From Paragordius varius (taxonomy: Eukaryota; Nematomorpha), in NCBI GenBank assembly GCA_964247055.1, contig OZ176055.1:3782001-3846000 (forward strand): a DNA stretch of 64,000 nucleotides, in the 5' to 3' direction. Shown here piece after piece: positions 22,501-34,688 of the stretch. The position numbers were made by a program, and so were the translations under genes. A model generated the notes under the pieces. The model ran no database searches and had not been told where the DNA came from. It worked only from the letters and a program-made list of their open reading frames with translations. The stretch's first letter is position 1; every line of letters begins with the position of its first letter.

Positions 22501-25500
22501 GGATCTTATTTTTACTTTTAAATAAAAATAAAATTAAAAAAAACATTTTTTTATAATTATCTAAAAATATAAATTTAATATATAATTTGGGAAAGAAAAG
22601 ATATTTTATGCAAAAATATAAAATCTAATAAATTAAATAATTTGAAAATATATAAAAAATATATTTTTTTAAAAAAAGGAATTTACTTCAACATCAGCTG
22701 TACGTTTTAATTTTTTGGCCACACGATACAGCTGATTATATGTCACGTGTGGCAAGTCATCAGGTGGTAGACCAACACGTGACCACCATTCTTTGATAGA
22801 CTTGACAGCTGGGAGCCACATGACATTAGTGCCTATTAATCATGTGTGTAGATGAATAATTGAATAAAATGTGATATATTTATTAATTTATTAAAACATT
22901 TACAGTTCAAATTCATCCTTGAACAATCAAATTAACCCTAATAATAATAAATTATGATTCGGACTAATATGACTCATCATTAATAAGAAATATGTAGTTA
23001 TGGCATAGTTTATTATTTTTCAGTAATAATTTATTTTTATTCATATTTTAATTTTTTAAAAAATATAGGTAATTTTTAATCTTAAAAAATACTTATTTTA
23101 GGGGAATTTGAGGTTTAAATGGTATCTTCTTTTACAAAATTTTAAAAGTATAAAAACATCTGATTAAAAAATGGCTTGTTAAAAAATTATATTAATTTAT
23201 AATTAATTTTTAATTAAATTTGAAATGGTTTAGCTCAAAAAAGTTTTTATGATTTTTAAAGATATATATTTAAGTAATCTTTCAAACATGTGTTATATAT
23301 ATAAAATTAGAATTTAATTAATTATTTATTAGTCTAAATATATTTTTATTCATAAATAAATTAATTTTTAATATTTAAAATTAAATAGATATATCAAAAA
23401 ATTAATTATTTTTCAAAAAAAAATAAATTTAAGTTATAAATATTTAAATTTAATATAATTAAAAAAAATTATTTAAATATATACTTTTGTTATTGCCATT
23501 TGTATGATTGGCCCATGGTATTTCATATAAAACATTTATTTCATTCTATTCAGGAAATATTAAGGAAAAAAATTTAAATTATTCATAAAATTTAATTTAT
23601 ATAAATTAAAAAAATATTATGTTAAAAAATAATATTTATTGAAATAGGAAAAGAGCAATTGTTTAAAATCGTATTATAAAGTATTTAATATTTTTTTTAT
23701 AATATTTTGATTATTATTTAAAAAAAATTATATCAATAAAGAAAAAAAACTTCAAAATTGAAATTAAAAATAAATAAATATAATAATTAAATATTTTATC
23801 TTCTACAACAATATATGTTAAACGCAAATATTTTTGATTAAAAATATCATTCAAAAAAAGAATTTAAAAATTTATTTATGAATTACTTATTTTTACATTT
23901 TTTATAAAAATAATAATTATCTATATTATTCAAAAAAAATTTGAAGATACTAACCTGAGATAGAATACTAGCTGATTGGCTTATTTCATTATTAGTTGCA
24001 CAAATTTCTTGATTATTGCGCACATAAGAATTATTTCGATTATTATAGTTAGTTACATTAATTTCTTCAATATTACGCACACTAAATTCTTCATGATTAG
24101 ATACACCTATTCCATTATTAGTCACACTAAATTCGTCATTGTTACGTACATAGGTATTTTGATTATTATAATGTGTTACATTGAATTCGTCATTAGTAGT
24201 TACATTGATTCCATTATTATTGGGAATATTATTGATAAGCAGAGATGAATTTATATTTTGATTCGTATTGTGTGCATATGTATAATCAAGATTTAAATTT
24301 GAATTTAATTGCTGAGTCCTTCTCGACAATGAATATCTATCATTATTGTTACTAATATTAATATTGTTAGTTACATAATTATCATTATTAGTTATGTAAC
24401 TATTTTGTTCATTATTGATAGTTACATTATTCATAGGATTGTTTATATTCGATGTATTATATCTTACACCAATACGATTGAGATGATCCAAACCATATTG
24501 AACTATGGACGAACTTAGAGTTGTTGGCACCGCTGACGTATTACTGAAATCGGCAGCTGATCTAGACAGCTGATTTTGTGTAACAACGGATGAATGTTGT
24601 TGTCTAGCATTATACAGATACGGCAAAATAGGTATTTTCTTAACGAGTGTTAAATGTAACCGAACCGGAAGAGTGCTAGGCATTACGGTGATCAGCTGAT
24701 GTTTGTCTTTTTTATTGTTTTTTTGAAGTTTACGTTGGGACTTTTTTGCACCTTTCTTCTTTTCGTGTTTTTTGGAATGCTTGAAATGTTTAGATGTGCT
24801 TCCGTGCTGTTTATGATATGTTGTTTTGTCAAAATTAATTTTATGGAAAGAGTTTGTGGATGATTCCAAATTATGTTCATCATTCGCTTTTTTCTCGATA
24901 TTATTGTTTTTGTTATTAATATCAACATAATTATCAATTATCTCTTTATTAATATTGGTAGTTGTAACATCAAATGTGCCATTTACTATTTCCATATCCG
25001 ATTGAAAAGGGCGTTTATTAGCCCTTACTATATTCTTATCATCATTAATAATTACATAACTTTTCTCATTTTTGCTTATATTAATTGGCTCATCAATAGT
25101 TTTAATTCCATCATTAATCGTTGTTGTGTTAATCTCATCATTAATATTGTTTGCAACATTCAAAAAATTACTTAAAGACCAATCACCACCAACATTCCCG
25201 CCAAAACTTTCACTGTTTGAAACAGCTGATTCTCCGATCTCATTCTTGGTTAAATTTTTGATCTTGGAAATAGCTGATTCACTGTTCTCATTATTAGTTA
25301 AATGACAAATTTTATCATTGGGAACAGCTGATTTCTTATCTGATTCGTTATTAATTACACTGGAAATAGCTAATTCGCTGTTTAGTTTTTTGGGGACATT
25401 AATTTTTTCATTATTATTATTATTAATTTTATTAATTAAATTATTTTTGTGGTCGTTTTTTCCAGAAATAGAAGCATTAATAACTTTCTAAACAAAAAAT

Positions 25501-28500
25501 TTTAAATTACCTATTAATTTGAAATAATAAAAAATATAAAAATAATATATAATTGGATTTTGTTTCAAATTATTTTAACAAAGACTAATGCATTTTACAA
25601 AATTATTCATTTTTTAAATATTGGATTTTTTTAAATCATTTATGTATAAATAAATTTTAAAATTATTATAATATTATATATATAATTAAAATAAAAAATT
25701 AAAATATTTTAAAAAGTTATATGGACGTTTTTGTACAAATAAATATTTTTATGAAAATTAAAAAAAAATATTCTAAATTTTACAAAATTAATAATTTATT
25801 AATTAAAGCTTTTTTTAACATATAAATCATTTCAATATATAAAATACTTTATTTTCTGGCGGACAAATTTTTGGGATGATTGGAGGAAGCACAAATAATT
25901 TCTAAAATAAAAAAATAATATAATTAAAATATATAAATAATATAAAATTATAACAAGTTAAAATTTATTTAAACGAATATATTTTAAATTAATGCAGTAT
26001 TTAGAGTATTTATTAAACAAAAAATAAAACAAAACAATATTACAAAATTGATTATTTTTATTTAAAAATCTAATATCTACATAAAAAAGATATAAAATAT
26101 ATTAAATTCAAAAATAATTTAATCATAAAACTAATTAATACCCCAATAATGCAGGAAAAAATTGGTTTTGGTGGAATCTAAAAAAAAATAAATATTTAAA
26201 ATATAAAAACCCAACATATTTTATTCAAAAAATAAAAAATAATTTAAATATATTAAAAAATATAACGAACCGAAAATCATTTTAAAATTAATTAAACTAA
26301 TTATAGATAAAAAATTTTTGATATTAAATTTTCTAAAAAAATATTAATTATTAAAATATTTTAGTATATTGTATGAATAATAAAATATTTAATATCACTA
26401 GACAACAAATTTTGTTTTTTAGCAGACATTCTTATAAATTGTATCAAAGTACATAAATAGTATATCTGAAAAAAATTGGCCTAGCACTTAAAAATTCTTT
26501 TTTATTAGGGTTCTCATGGATAATTTTTGGCCCCGATTTAAAATTAAACTCAAAATTTTCAAAACCATGATTTGATTCGAAAGAGCGAAAAAATTGTTTC
26601 TTTAAAATGGTAGTTGGTCATTTAAATAAATCTAATGTAAAAATTATTTGTCTTTATATGGTCAAAATTTTCAATTCTAAAATAGATAAAAAAAATCACA
26701 AACTAATTAAAAAACCATATAAATTATTTTTGTGTAATTACTAGGGTACCATTAGAAAAAAATTAAAAAAAATCTTTAAAAAAGCTTTTGGCTTGCTTTT
26801 TTAATAATAAATTTATCAAAATTATTTTACCTAGTGGATACTGAAATACATAATAACTTATATAATAGTTATATTAGATCGAAAATACCTTAACTATATT
26901 CTTAGTCTTTAAAATTTTAGAATTATAAGCCTTCTAAATAAAATTAATTAATATTTATGAAGTGGTATTTTTTGAAAAACAAAACTTAAAAATGGTTGTT
27001 TTGAATGAAAAAGCATAAATAAGTGTTCTAATCCAAAAAACTTTCTTGTGTTAACAATTGCCATCTAGACAAGGTTTGAGCTATTTTCATCAATTAGTTT
27101 TAAAAACAAATTAATTAAGATAAACGCTCTCGCTTCCTATCTCCAATATTGATGTAAAACATATAGTAATTTGATAAAGTTTTTATCACTCTTTTGAATG
27201 ATATATTACAAATGGCATTTGATTTTTAAAGAAAAACATTTATTATTATAATTTTAATAAAGATGGCGCATAAAAAAATATAATTCTTAAGTGTAAATAT
27301 CATTTTTATTTCAAATCTACTGATAGAATTATAGTAAATACCAAAAAATGCAAAAAACTCGAGTGGCAGAAAAATTTGTCTAGTGTAATAATTTAAAGAT
27401 AAATAACATAAATTTTATCAAATAACGTGTATAAATTATTATGGAAAAAATTCAAAAATCTTTAAGATAAAAAACTGAATACAGATAATGCAGATTATTT
27501 AAAATAATTATTAATATAAAAAAAATTTTTCAACAATTTTTCGAAAAATCATATTTACAAATTAATTATAGCACAAAAAATTTACTTGTTTAAATAATAA
27601 ATGCCGATTAATATCGTTTTGATTTTTTCCTTTTTTAGCGTCATTATCTTGGATATTACATTTTCGATTATCTTCTTTAGTTGCCACGGTAACCGATTTA
27701 TCAGCAGTTGTTTTAGAACCGGTAATTAGTGTAGCTGTCGAATTTTTATTAACCTCTGTGGTCACCATGGTAACCGTTGAATCAGCTGTTTTAGCATTAC
27801 CACCTTTTGTTTTCACGATAAAGTCGGAAGATACTGATTTTTTTATATTATCAGATGTTGTGAAACCGTCCTTTGTCGTTACCATAGGAATGCCGTTAAA
27901 CTTTTTTCTTTTGATACCAGCGGCATTATCAGCTGACACTGCGGTGGCGAATAACTTTTCAAGCACTGGTTTAAAATCATTAAAATCTCCAAGGGTTTGT
28001 TTTATGAGCCGTTGAGTTTCATCCATTTCACATGGAAGAATCTAGAAAGAAAATTAAAAAAATATAAAGGTGTTGTTTGTTATCTAAAAATGTAAAAATA
28101 AATTTTTCTATATATAAATTAAGTTTTACGTACAATTGTGAAAAATTAAATAATCAATGGCTGATCAAAACAGCTTTAATATTTTTGTATATATTAATTA
28201 TAAATCTAGAAGGATATTAAAACACAAATTAAAAAAATGTTGAATATTAATAAAGACGTATGAATAATAATTTTTTCCTAAGGGAGAAATATATGATCAG
28301 CTGTGTTAAAAACATTAATGTTTATGGCAAAAGAAGAAAGGGGTGACCACTCTTTTCTTATAATATAATAATATAGAAATGGACTTGAATCAAAATAGCC
28401 TTACGACAAAGCAATGTAAAGATCGTAAGTTATGACTAAAATTACTTCGTGGCTAGAAAACCCCGAATCTGGAGTTCTGAACCTTACAATGCATATTTAC

Positions 28501-30139
28501 ATATATATATATATGTGAAATAATTTTTTGTATAACCTTAACAGGCGCACCGAAAATAGGTGTATCAGCTGTTGTCGTCGTTTTTGTCACTAAACCATCA
28601 GCTGATTCAACTGTTGCTAAATCAGCTGGTTTCTTTTTATATAAAGGCACATTTAATTTAATACTATTGCTTTCATTATTATTATTAATATTGCAATTTT
28701 GATGACTCATATTTATTATTGCCGCTGCTGCAACATTCTTTTTGTTTGAGGTCAGCTGATGATCTGGAAACAGCTGATTAATATCACAGCTGTTGTTTAA
28801 ATGATGACTATCAGAATCTATGTATTAATAAAAAAATAAACTTTATTATAGTATGATAACGAACTAACTTATGTGCTAAGATAAATAAGTTTTATATTAA
28901 AAATCTATAAAATTCTTTCTTTCTTTGAAATTCACCCTAGAATAAACAAATTAACCGTAAAATAAGTTGCATAGTTATATTTTAATAAATATGTGAAGTC
29001 CCGTTTTAAATTGACATATAAAAAAATACTCCAGGGATATACAACACGCTTTTTTAGCTGGGCAAAAAGGTGCCCTAAAAATGTTAAAAAAATAAAAAAT
29101 TGGATATTAATTAAAAATTTATAATTTATTATCTCTATTTTGCAATTTTAAGCAATGAAATATTATTAAAAAATCAAGACATAAAATATGTTTTTTTAAA
29201 AAATATTTGTATAATATTTTTACATATTGTCCGTATAATTTCAGTTTTTACTAAAAATATATTTAACATTCCTGTATTAGACTATTTATGCCCCATAAAG
29301 ACAAATTTCATTATAAGGAATGATGAGTAAGTTATATCACCAAAATCACTTATTTATTTTTAGAGCGGTGAATAATTAGCCAAAAAATTGTTTATATATA
29401 TATTATTTACAAGTTTTTTTGATAAGAACGAGTTTGTTCAAAAAAATTTAAAATTCAGTTTATTAAATCAATTAATATAAAAGTTAATACCACTAAAAGA
29501 TGTAGAAGAAAAATAATTACTGGAATGTTGATCAGCTGTTGGTTGCCGGTAGTAATCACCGTTGCCATTAGCAACTGCAACAATGACGTCATCGCCGACA
29601 CGTGATGAAAGCTCCCCCAACCGTGATTGGTGATTGGCAACACGTTGTTTCCGTGCCAGCTGATCCCGAAGTTTGAGTTCCTTGATCGAAAGATTGCCAG
29701 CAGATGATGCAGCGGTTAAAGGTGAAGCGTCAAAGACCTTATTTGTAATCAGAATTGTCGGTTGTTGATTAGTAGATGAGTTTTTTAAATTATTTGTATT
29801 ACTCCTATCATAATTACAAGAATCAGCTGGTCCCGCAAGTTTGCGCAGGCCATCACTTTTCATCGCGCTTATAACACAAGTTATTTGCTTGGTTGATGAA
29901 TTATGCGACGGTTTAATATTTCTATTTCCGATGACGTCATTTTGGTTGCTACCAATGCTATTGTTTTTGTGTTTTGGGTCGACAACCATATGATTGTTGT
30001 TTCCAATGGTGTTATTGTTGTTTGCGACGGCAAGATTTTTTTTATTTCCGGTGACGTCATGGTTGCTAACGGCAACGCCACCATTTGTTGACGACCCGTC
30101 GGGGAAAAAAGGTAAGAAGTGTTGCGCATTAATATTCAT
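19513..30139 (-). CDS. AFF: AF4/FMR2 family (lilliputian-like) elongation scaffold, 13 exons
   Basis: AFF proteins scaffold the super elongation complex (P-TEFb, ELL, ENL/AF9) in the nucleus. Exons, minus: 30139-29491, 28817-28537, 28041-27586, 26177-26142, 25901-25848, 25487-23955, 23545-23485, 22832-22687, 21985-21849, 21199-21107, 20845-20704, 20583-20337, 19748-19513. All phases agree, giving ~1356 residues. N-terminal homology: basic KELKLRDQLARKQR, then PIFGAPVK joined to DETQRLIKQTLGDFNDFK, like human PLFAEPYK...SRIQSMLGNYDEMK. Middle: DWSLSNFLN (human WQLDNWLN) and VRLHLTLVKKIPILP (human VKIDLNLLTRIPGKP), next to a Lys-rich block. C-terminal domain: YNQLYRVAKKLKRTAD, YIDAITYFILSADFMEH, TIYSDTLKL and a predicted helical end. 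Between these the protein is Asn/Ser/Thr-rich. The last two exons are the least sure. Confidence 0.88.
22295..22510 (-). repeat. Conserved hairpin repeat, copy 1 (in an AFF intron)
   Basis: About 215 bp whose minus strand aligns with 56440-56665 plus. The best conserved ~110 bp run from AAACTGGCCTTT through GCGCATTTT to GCAATAGGACTTTGTTG. Arms GGCCAACA and TGTTGGCC form a perfect stem. It could be a SINE or a non-coding RNA copy; no A/B-box promoter was recognised. Confidence 0.55.
22896..23122. repeat. TA-flanked MITE, diverged copy (AFF intron)
   Basis: Starts (A)CATTTACAGTTCAAATTCA and ends with TTTAAATGG before TA, matching the termini of the 5441-5832 element. The centre shares the ATAGGTAATTTTTAATCTT text in opposite orientation. 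The arms keep only about one unit of the tandem repeat. Confidence 0.65.
26398..27130 (+). repeat. Dispersed repeat, copy 2 (AFF intron)
   Basis: Same-orientation homologue of 16904-17485, about 150 bp longer because of internal AT-rich insertions. It lies in the AFF intron between 26178 and 27585. Confidence 0.65.
28925..29380. repeat. TA-type MITE copy split by a hAT-type MITE
   Basis: The left part (AAATTCACCCTAGAATAAAC and following) and the right part (AATGATGAGTAAGTTATAT to TTTTTAGAGCGGTGAAT) match the two halves of the 5441-5832 MITE. Between them, from 29032, lies CAGGGATATACAACACGCTT, the same tip as the hAT MITE at 50315. The hAT right end is not clear (before ~29270). Confidence 0.5.
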
Positions 30140-31811
30140 TTTTTAGTATTTGTTATTTTGTGATTATATTCATTTCAAAACGTTAAAATATATTTTGGAC
30201 AATGCTAATGATGTTATGTAATCAACTGATTATATATTGAGCAATTGCAAGGAAATTGTTTATCAAAGGGTTGGATTTATTTTTTGGGATGAAATCTAAA
30301 AATAAATAATATTTAAATATTTTCATTTATATTAAAAAAGAGATTTATGGCCATGTGAATGAGCCTATTGAGCCAACTCCTTCACATGGAAAAGTAATCC
30401 AGGTGAGTGAAATAAAATTTTATATATGTATATCGAAGGTTAAAAAAATTTGAACATGTATCCAAAATTATTTTTCAAGCAAGCGTGTAATGGAGTTTAT
30501 AATTTTCTGTCTTGTATATATATATATTTAGCGTTTTCTAATGAAATTAAAGTTTGGCAGCATTTAAATGAACATTCTAATCTTCTGCAAGTTTATAGAC
30601 ACGAATCAACAAACAAGATTATATAGAGGACTTTGTCATGCATATACTTTCAATCTATATTAGGTATTGTATTGCTGATTTTTTTCAGAAAAATGGATAC
30701 ATATTTAACAATTTTATTCCCATCAAATAAGAAACAGGCCATTCATTTAAATTTTAAAACAGGTTGTTAAAACTGTAATTTTTAGGTTTGCTAAGGAGAA
30801 TATATATATATTCAATATGAAGCTCTAATAAAATAAATAACATTTGTATCTTATTTTCAAAATCTATGTGCTATAATACATTTTCAATATTGTTTTTGTT
30901 TTGGTGGGTCTGTTAAGAAATTTAATAGTGTAAATACAGTTTAAAAACAAAAATTGAAAATTATATTATATATACACTGGATTTCCAAAGATGTTTTGAG
31001 CAAATTATGACTGTTATTGAAACATTAATCATTAGCAGGTTCTGAAAAATTATATGATATACTTATGTATAGGCAAGATGATATTAATCTCTTGAAAGGT
31101 GATTAGTATAATGAATAGGAGTTATTATGTAACATTTTAAAAGAAAATTGATTCCATGAGTAATGTCAAGCTTTCTTCTGATGCATGACATTTTTTTGTC
31201 TGTGCTTTAAGTGTTTTTACCCTATATCCGTTATTTATTAACTCGTAATTTTCGAAAAAATTTCGCCCTTATCATATTTATTCATTGTATTTGAAAAGGG
31301 ATTGTTATTTATAAATAATTTTAAAAATTCTCAATAAAACCCACGAATAGATGCCGAGAAGTGTTATACATATTCATTATAACTTGCTTTCTAAATAAAT
31401 CTAAATTGCCGCCTTAAAAATCTCATTCACCTCCCTTAAACATATTTTTCTTCATAAGCCATATGTGAATGAGCCAATTTTTTAGATCATTCACATGACC
31501 CTTGGATTTACAGGGGAACAAAACCAGCTAAAATCTTAAAACATTAATTATTGTGATAATTTTTATAAACTTTATCAAAATAAATAAATAAGGTAGTATA
31601 ATATTATGTAAATATTAAAATTTGGGAAAGTAAATAATGGAGGATGATTTTGTTTTTCAAATTTTTTGCATACAACAAAGATTTATGCGTTGTGAATAAA
31701 ACACAAAAATGGTAAAATGTTTCATAATTTTGAAGGCAAAATTATTAAATAAGGTATAAATGTATAATTTTAGCTATAACAGGATAGTGACATTAACCTG
31801 TCTAATTGATT

Positions 31812-31847
<36 letters not shown>

Positions 31848-32620
31848 CACTTGGCATTTCATTTGAGATGCTTGAAAAACTTGATACAATGCAAAAAATC
31901 GTAAATCATTTTTATTCAATACTTTTATAATAATTATCATTTCTAGTAGTTAATTACTTAAAACCCTGATATATTTATTTGAAAAACCGAGTTACAAAAA
32001 ATTTATATTAAAATAACCTGATTGTGAGTTTTTGAATGGAATAGAAAATATAAATATATCAATACAAATTAAATAAATGATTTATTTTTGGTTGGAAAAA
32101 AATGTTGATATCCAAAAAAGCAGGCGATAAATAATCAAACATATGGTAGTTAACAGACAAGACTACATCACGAGGAAAATATTTTTTATAAAATTTAAAC
32201 TTCACCTTATCAATTGGTTCCAGTTTACATGTTAGGATCTACAGTTTGGAAGGTTATTTTAGTGAAAATTTCTCTATGTGTTATATAAAAATGCTACTTT
32301 TTATAGTTTTGTAACTTTAACTTCTAGCGTCAAAAATTAGGACAGCAACTATTAAGTGAAATCAAAATATGTTAAATTTTTGTTGGTAAATCTAGCGTGA
32401 AAGCTTTTTAGAATTGATATATATTTTTAACTATATATGCATTAATTTGCCTTCCGTATTAGGTTTATAGAAAAAAATCTAAGCGAAAATGTTTAAGATG
32501 TCTTAACAATTTTACTACTTTTTAAAAAATTTAATTCGTAAAAGGCTAAAGAAAGCATATTCTTGAATTCCGCTTGTGGGATATGAAAATACTAAAATTC
32601 ACCATTAATAAAAGACTATA
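30140..32620. other. AFF upstream region and gene-poor spacer
   Basis: No gene seen. It contains two hairpin-forming sites with CATGTGAATGAG (30352-30400) and CATATGTGAATGAGCC (31457-31500), which share a core in both orientations and may be ends of one old element of about 1.1 kb. There is also an (AT)n tract at about 31814-31844. The AFF promoter should lie just above 30139. Confidence 0.4.
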
Positions 32621-33741
32621 TTAACACTTTGATACTACACATTCATTTCAGTCCTTCGATACAAAATGGGGTAATCGGATACCCCAGACAGCAAAAAATA
32701 TACTAAACACCTATTATAAAGTTCTATCGATTAATTTAAATTTATTAATCCCTAATTAATTAAATGTTATAGGAAATTTACATTTTAATTCAAGTCTATA
32801 AATGTTCAGACAATCGAATTACAAATATCCATTATTTTTATTTAGCATAGAAAGAAATATTTTCTAAATTTTTTTAATCTATAGGCTTGACATATATTTG
32901 TATATTCTTATAAAAGATATTTGACAGTTACAATAAAATTAGTCTTATAAATTTTGTAAAGAGATTTCTTAAATTAAAAACATTCCACTAACTCCTGAAG
33001 TAAATTTTATATATAGGATAACTATACAATAGTATTAACACTTCGATTTAATTTTATCTAACCAGATTAAATTTGAGTTAGGATTTTTAAAAAACTACTG
33101 AAGGAAACGGTCCCAATTTAAATTTATGCTTCTATCCTAATAAAAATTATATAAATATGCCATAATATTTAAATGAAATTTTGTTTTTAAAAAAAGTCCG
33201 AAGTCAAACTACTTCGCCGCCATTTTTATTTTACTAAATTTTTGCAAAATATCGTCTTGATTTAATTTTAAGGGTAGAATTAAAGCTAAATTTTTATTTA
33301 AATTACATCTAACATTGATAGAAATAGAAAAAGCGGTTTATTTTGTATCAAGGTGTATCAAGAAAAGGGTGTAGCAGACCCATGTCGCCACTGTCCACAA
33401 AAGACGTCCCTTGCTGTCCTTCTATACACCAAATGGTGGTTCAGTGACAGCCGTCTAGTAGCGTTGGGGGTGGGGTATATTTCGAATTTTACCATTGCAC
33501 ACATGTCACATTCACTAAATTTTTACCTTTCGGTTTTAGCTTAAAATATATAATATCAAGTATTTTTGAATACAATTTTTTATATATTTCGGTTTATTAA
33601 TGTTATATAAGCGCGAAATATTGCCATGGTTTCGATTCCTTCTATATTTTAAAAGAATTTAGTTTTAAACAGGCCTGGGGTATTTAACTACCCCAATTTG
33701 AATCGAAGGACTAAAATGACTGTGTTGTATCCAAGTGTTAA
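32621..33741. mobile_element. piggyBac-type non-autonomous transposon with TTAA duplication
   Basis: TTAA at 32621-32624 and again at 33738-33741. The tips just inside are CACTTTGATACTACACA and, reversed, CACTTGGATACAACACA. The inverted repeats continue with TCATTT(C/T)AGTCCTTCGAT and a TGGGGTA..ATACCCCAG block, about 60 bp in all. The 1.1-kb interior has no transposase frame. TTAA plus a C-starting tip is the piggyBac signature. Confidence 0.78.
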
Positions 33742-34680
33742 TGAAAGAAACAGAATCAGATGTCAACAGATCAATTAAATTTATTAAAATCTTGATTTCT
33801 CAGAATATTTCTAGGGAATCGTTTAATATTTGATGCTTTATATCTAATTATGCATCTTTATTCATACTTTGATCTTTCAAAATCAAATTTGCTTTTTGCT
33901 TTTTGGAAGTAAATCGTTTAATATTTTGATCAGTAAAACTCAAACCGCGGCTGGTGCATCTCTATTTTAATGCCATGAATTATTAAATTATTTTTTGTGA
34001 TTGTTTAAAGCAATTTTTCTCAATTTTAAACCTTTTCTCAAAATTTATGTGGTTTTGATTATACGCATCTCTTGAGATTCGATTCAAATGTGTTGAAGTT
34101 ACCCTTGTTGTTTTGTCTCAAGTTGCATCAAGGCATATTAAAATAAAATTATTTTGAAACACATAGATGACTTGGCCTGTTATGATAATCAAATTTGTCA
34201 AAATTGGTTAATATTAAATGTTATATGTTATTAATTAAAATAAATAATGATTATCGGTATATTGTGGCCATAGATAAAATATATTTTATTTGGCCGGTTA
34301 ATTTTGGTGAGTATTTAGGATTGTTCGATGGATAATCACAACGGATTCCGATTTAGCATAGATCGGTAAACATATTAATGAAATTAAATTTCCAAATAAT
34401 TTATTTATATTATTTTCATAGTTTATGCAAACAATTCCAGAGGATCTAGCTCAACACATATTAGATATAAATTTAGCTCATAATAAAACATTATGAAGAA
34501 AACAACAAGAAACGCTCCTTTGGGAACACCTCTTCAATCAACAATGAACATAGTTTAAATCATGGATTTGAATATGTGCTCAAGTTCAGAAAAAATTGAT
34601 TATCAAACATGTTATTTATTCTGCGAATACTCATTAAACGTTTTATATAAACAAAAAATCAATAATAAAAATTATTATTG
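33742..34680. other. Spacer, no supported gene
   Basis: AT-rich. A short exon-like reading (QTIPEDLAQHILDINLAHNK, from 34427) follows a plausible acceptor (ttcatag), but no frame-consistent partner exon or family match was found. Confidence 0.35.
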
Positions 34681-34688
34681 CAATAAAT

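Noticed and set aside
23976-25305. Open frames on the plus strand opposite the large AFF exon
   Set aside because: They are Ile-rich shadows of the Asn/Asp-rich AFF coding strand (AAT/GAT read in reverse gives ATT/ATC) and have no splice context or family match.
27758-30091. Plus-strand frames opposite AFF exons at 27.8 and 29.9 kb
   Set aside because: Shadows of the AFF coding strand. The minus-strand reading carries the conserved AFF motifs.
34327-34560. Possible two-exon gene (DNHNGFRFSID then QTIPEDLAQHILDINLAHNK)
   Set aside because: The donor and acceptor look plausible, but the phases do not join without a stop, and no family was recognised.
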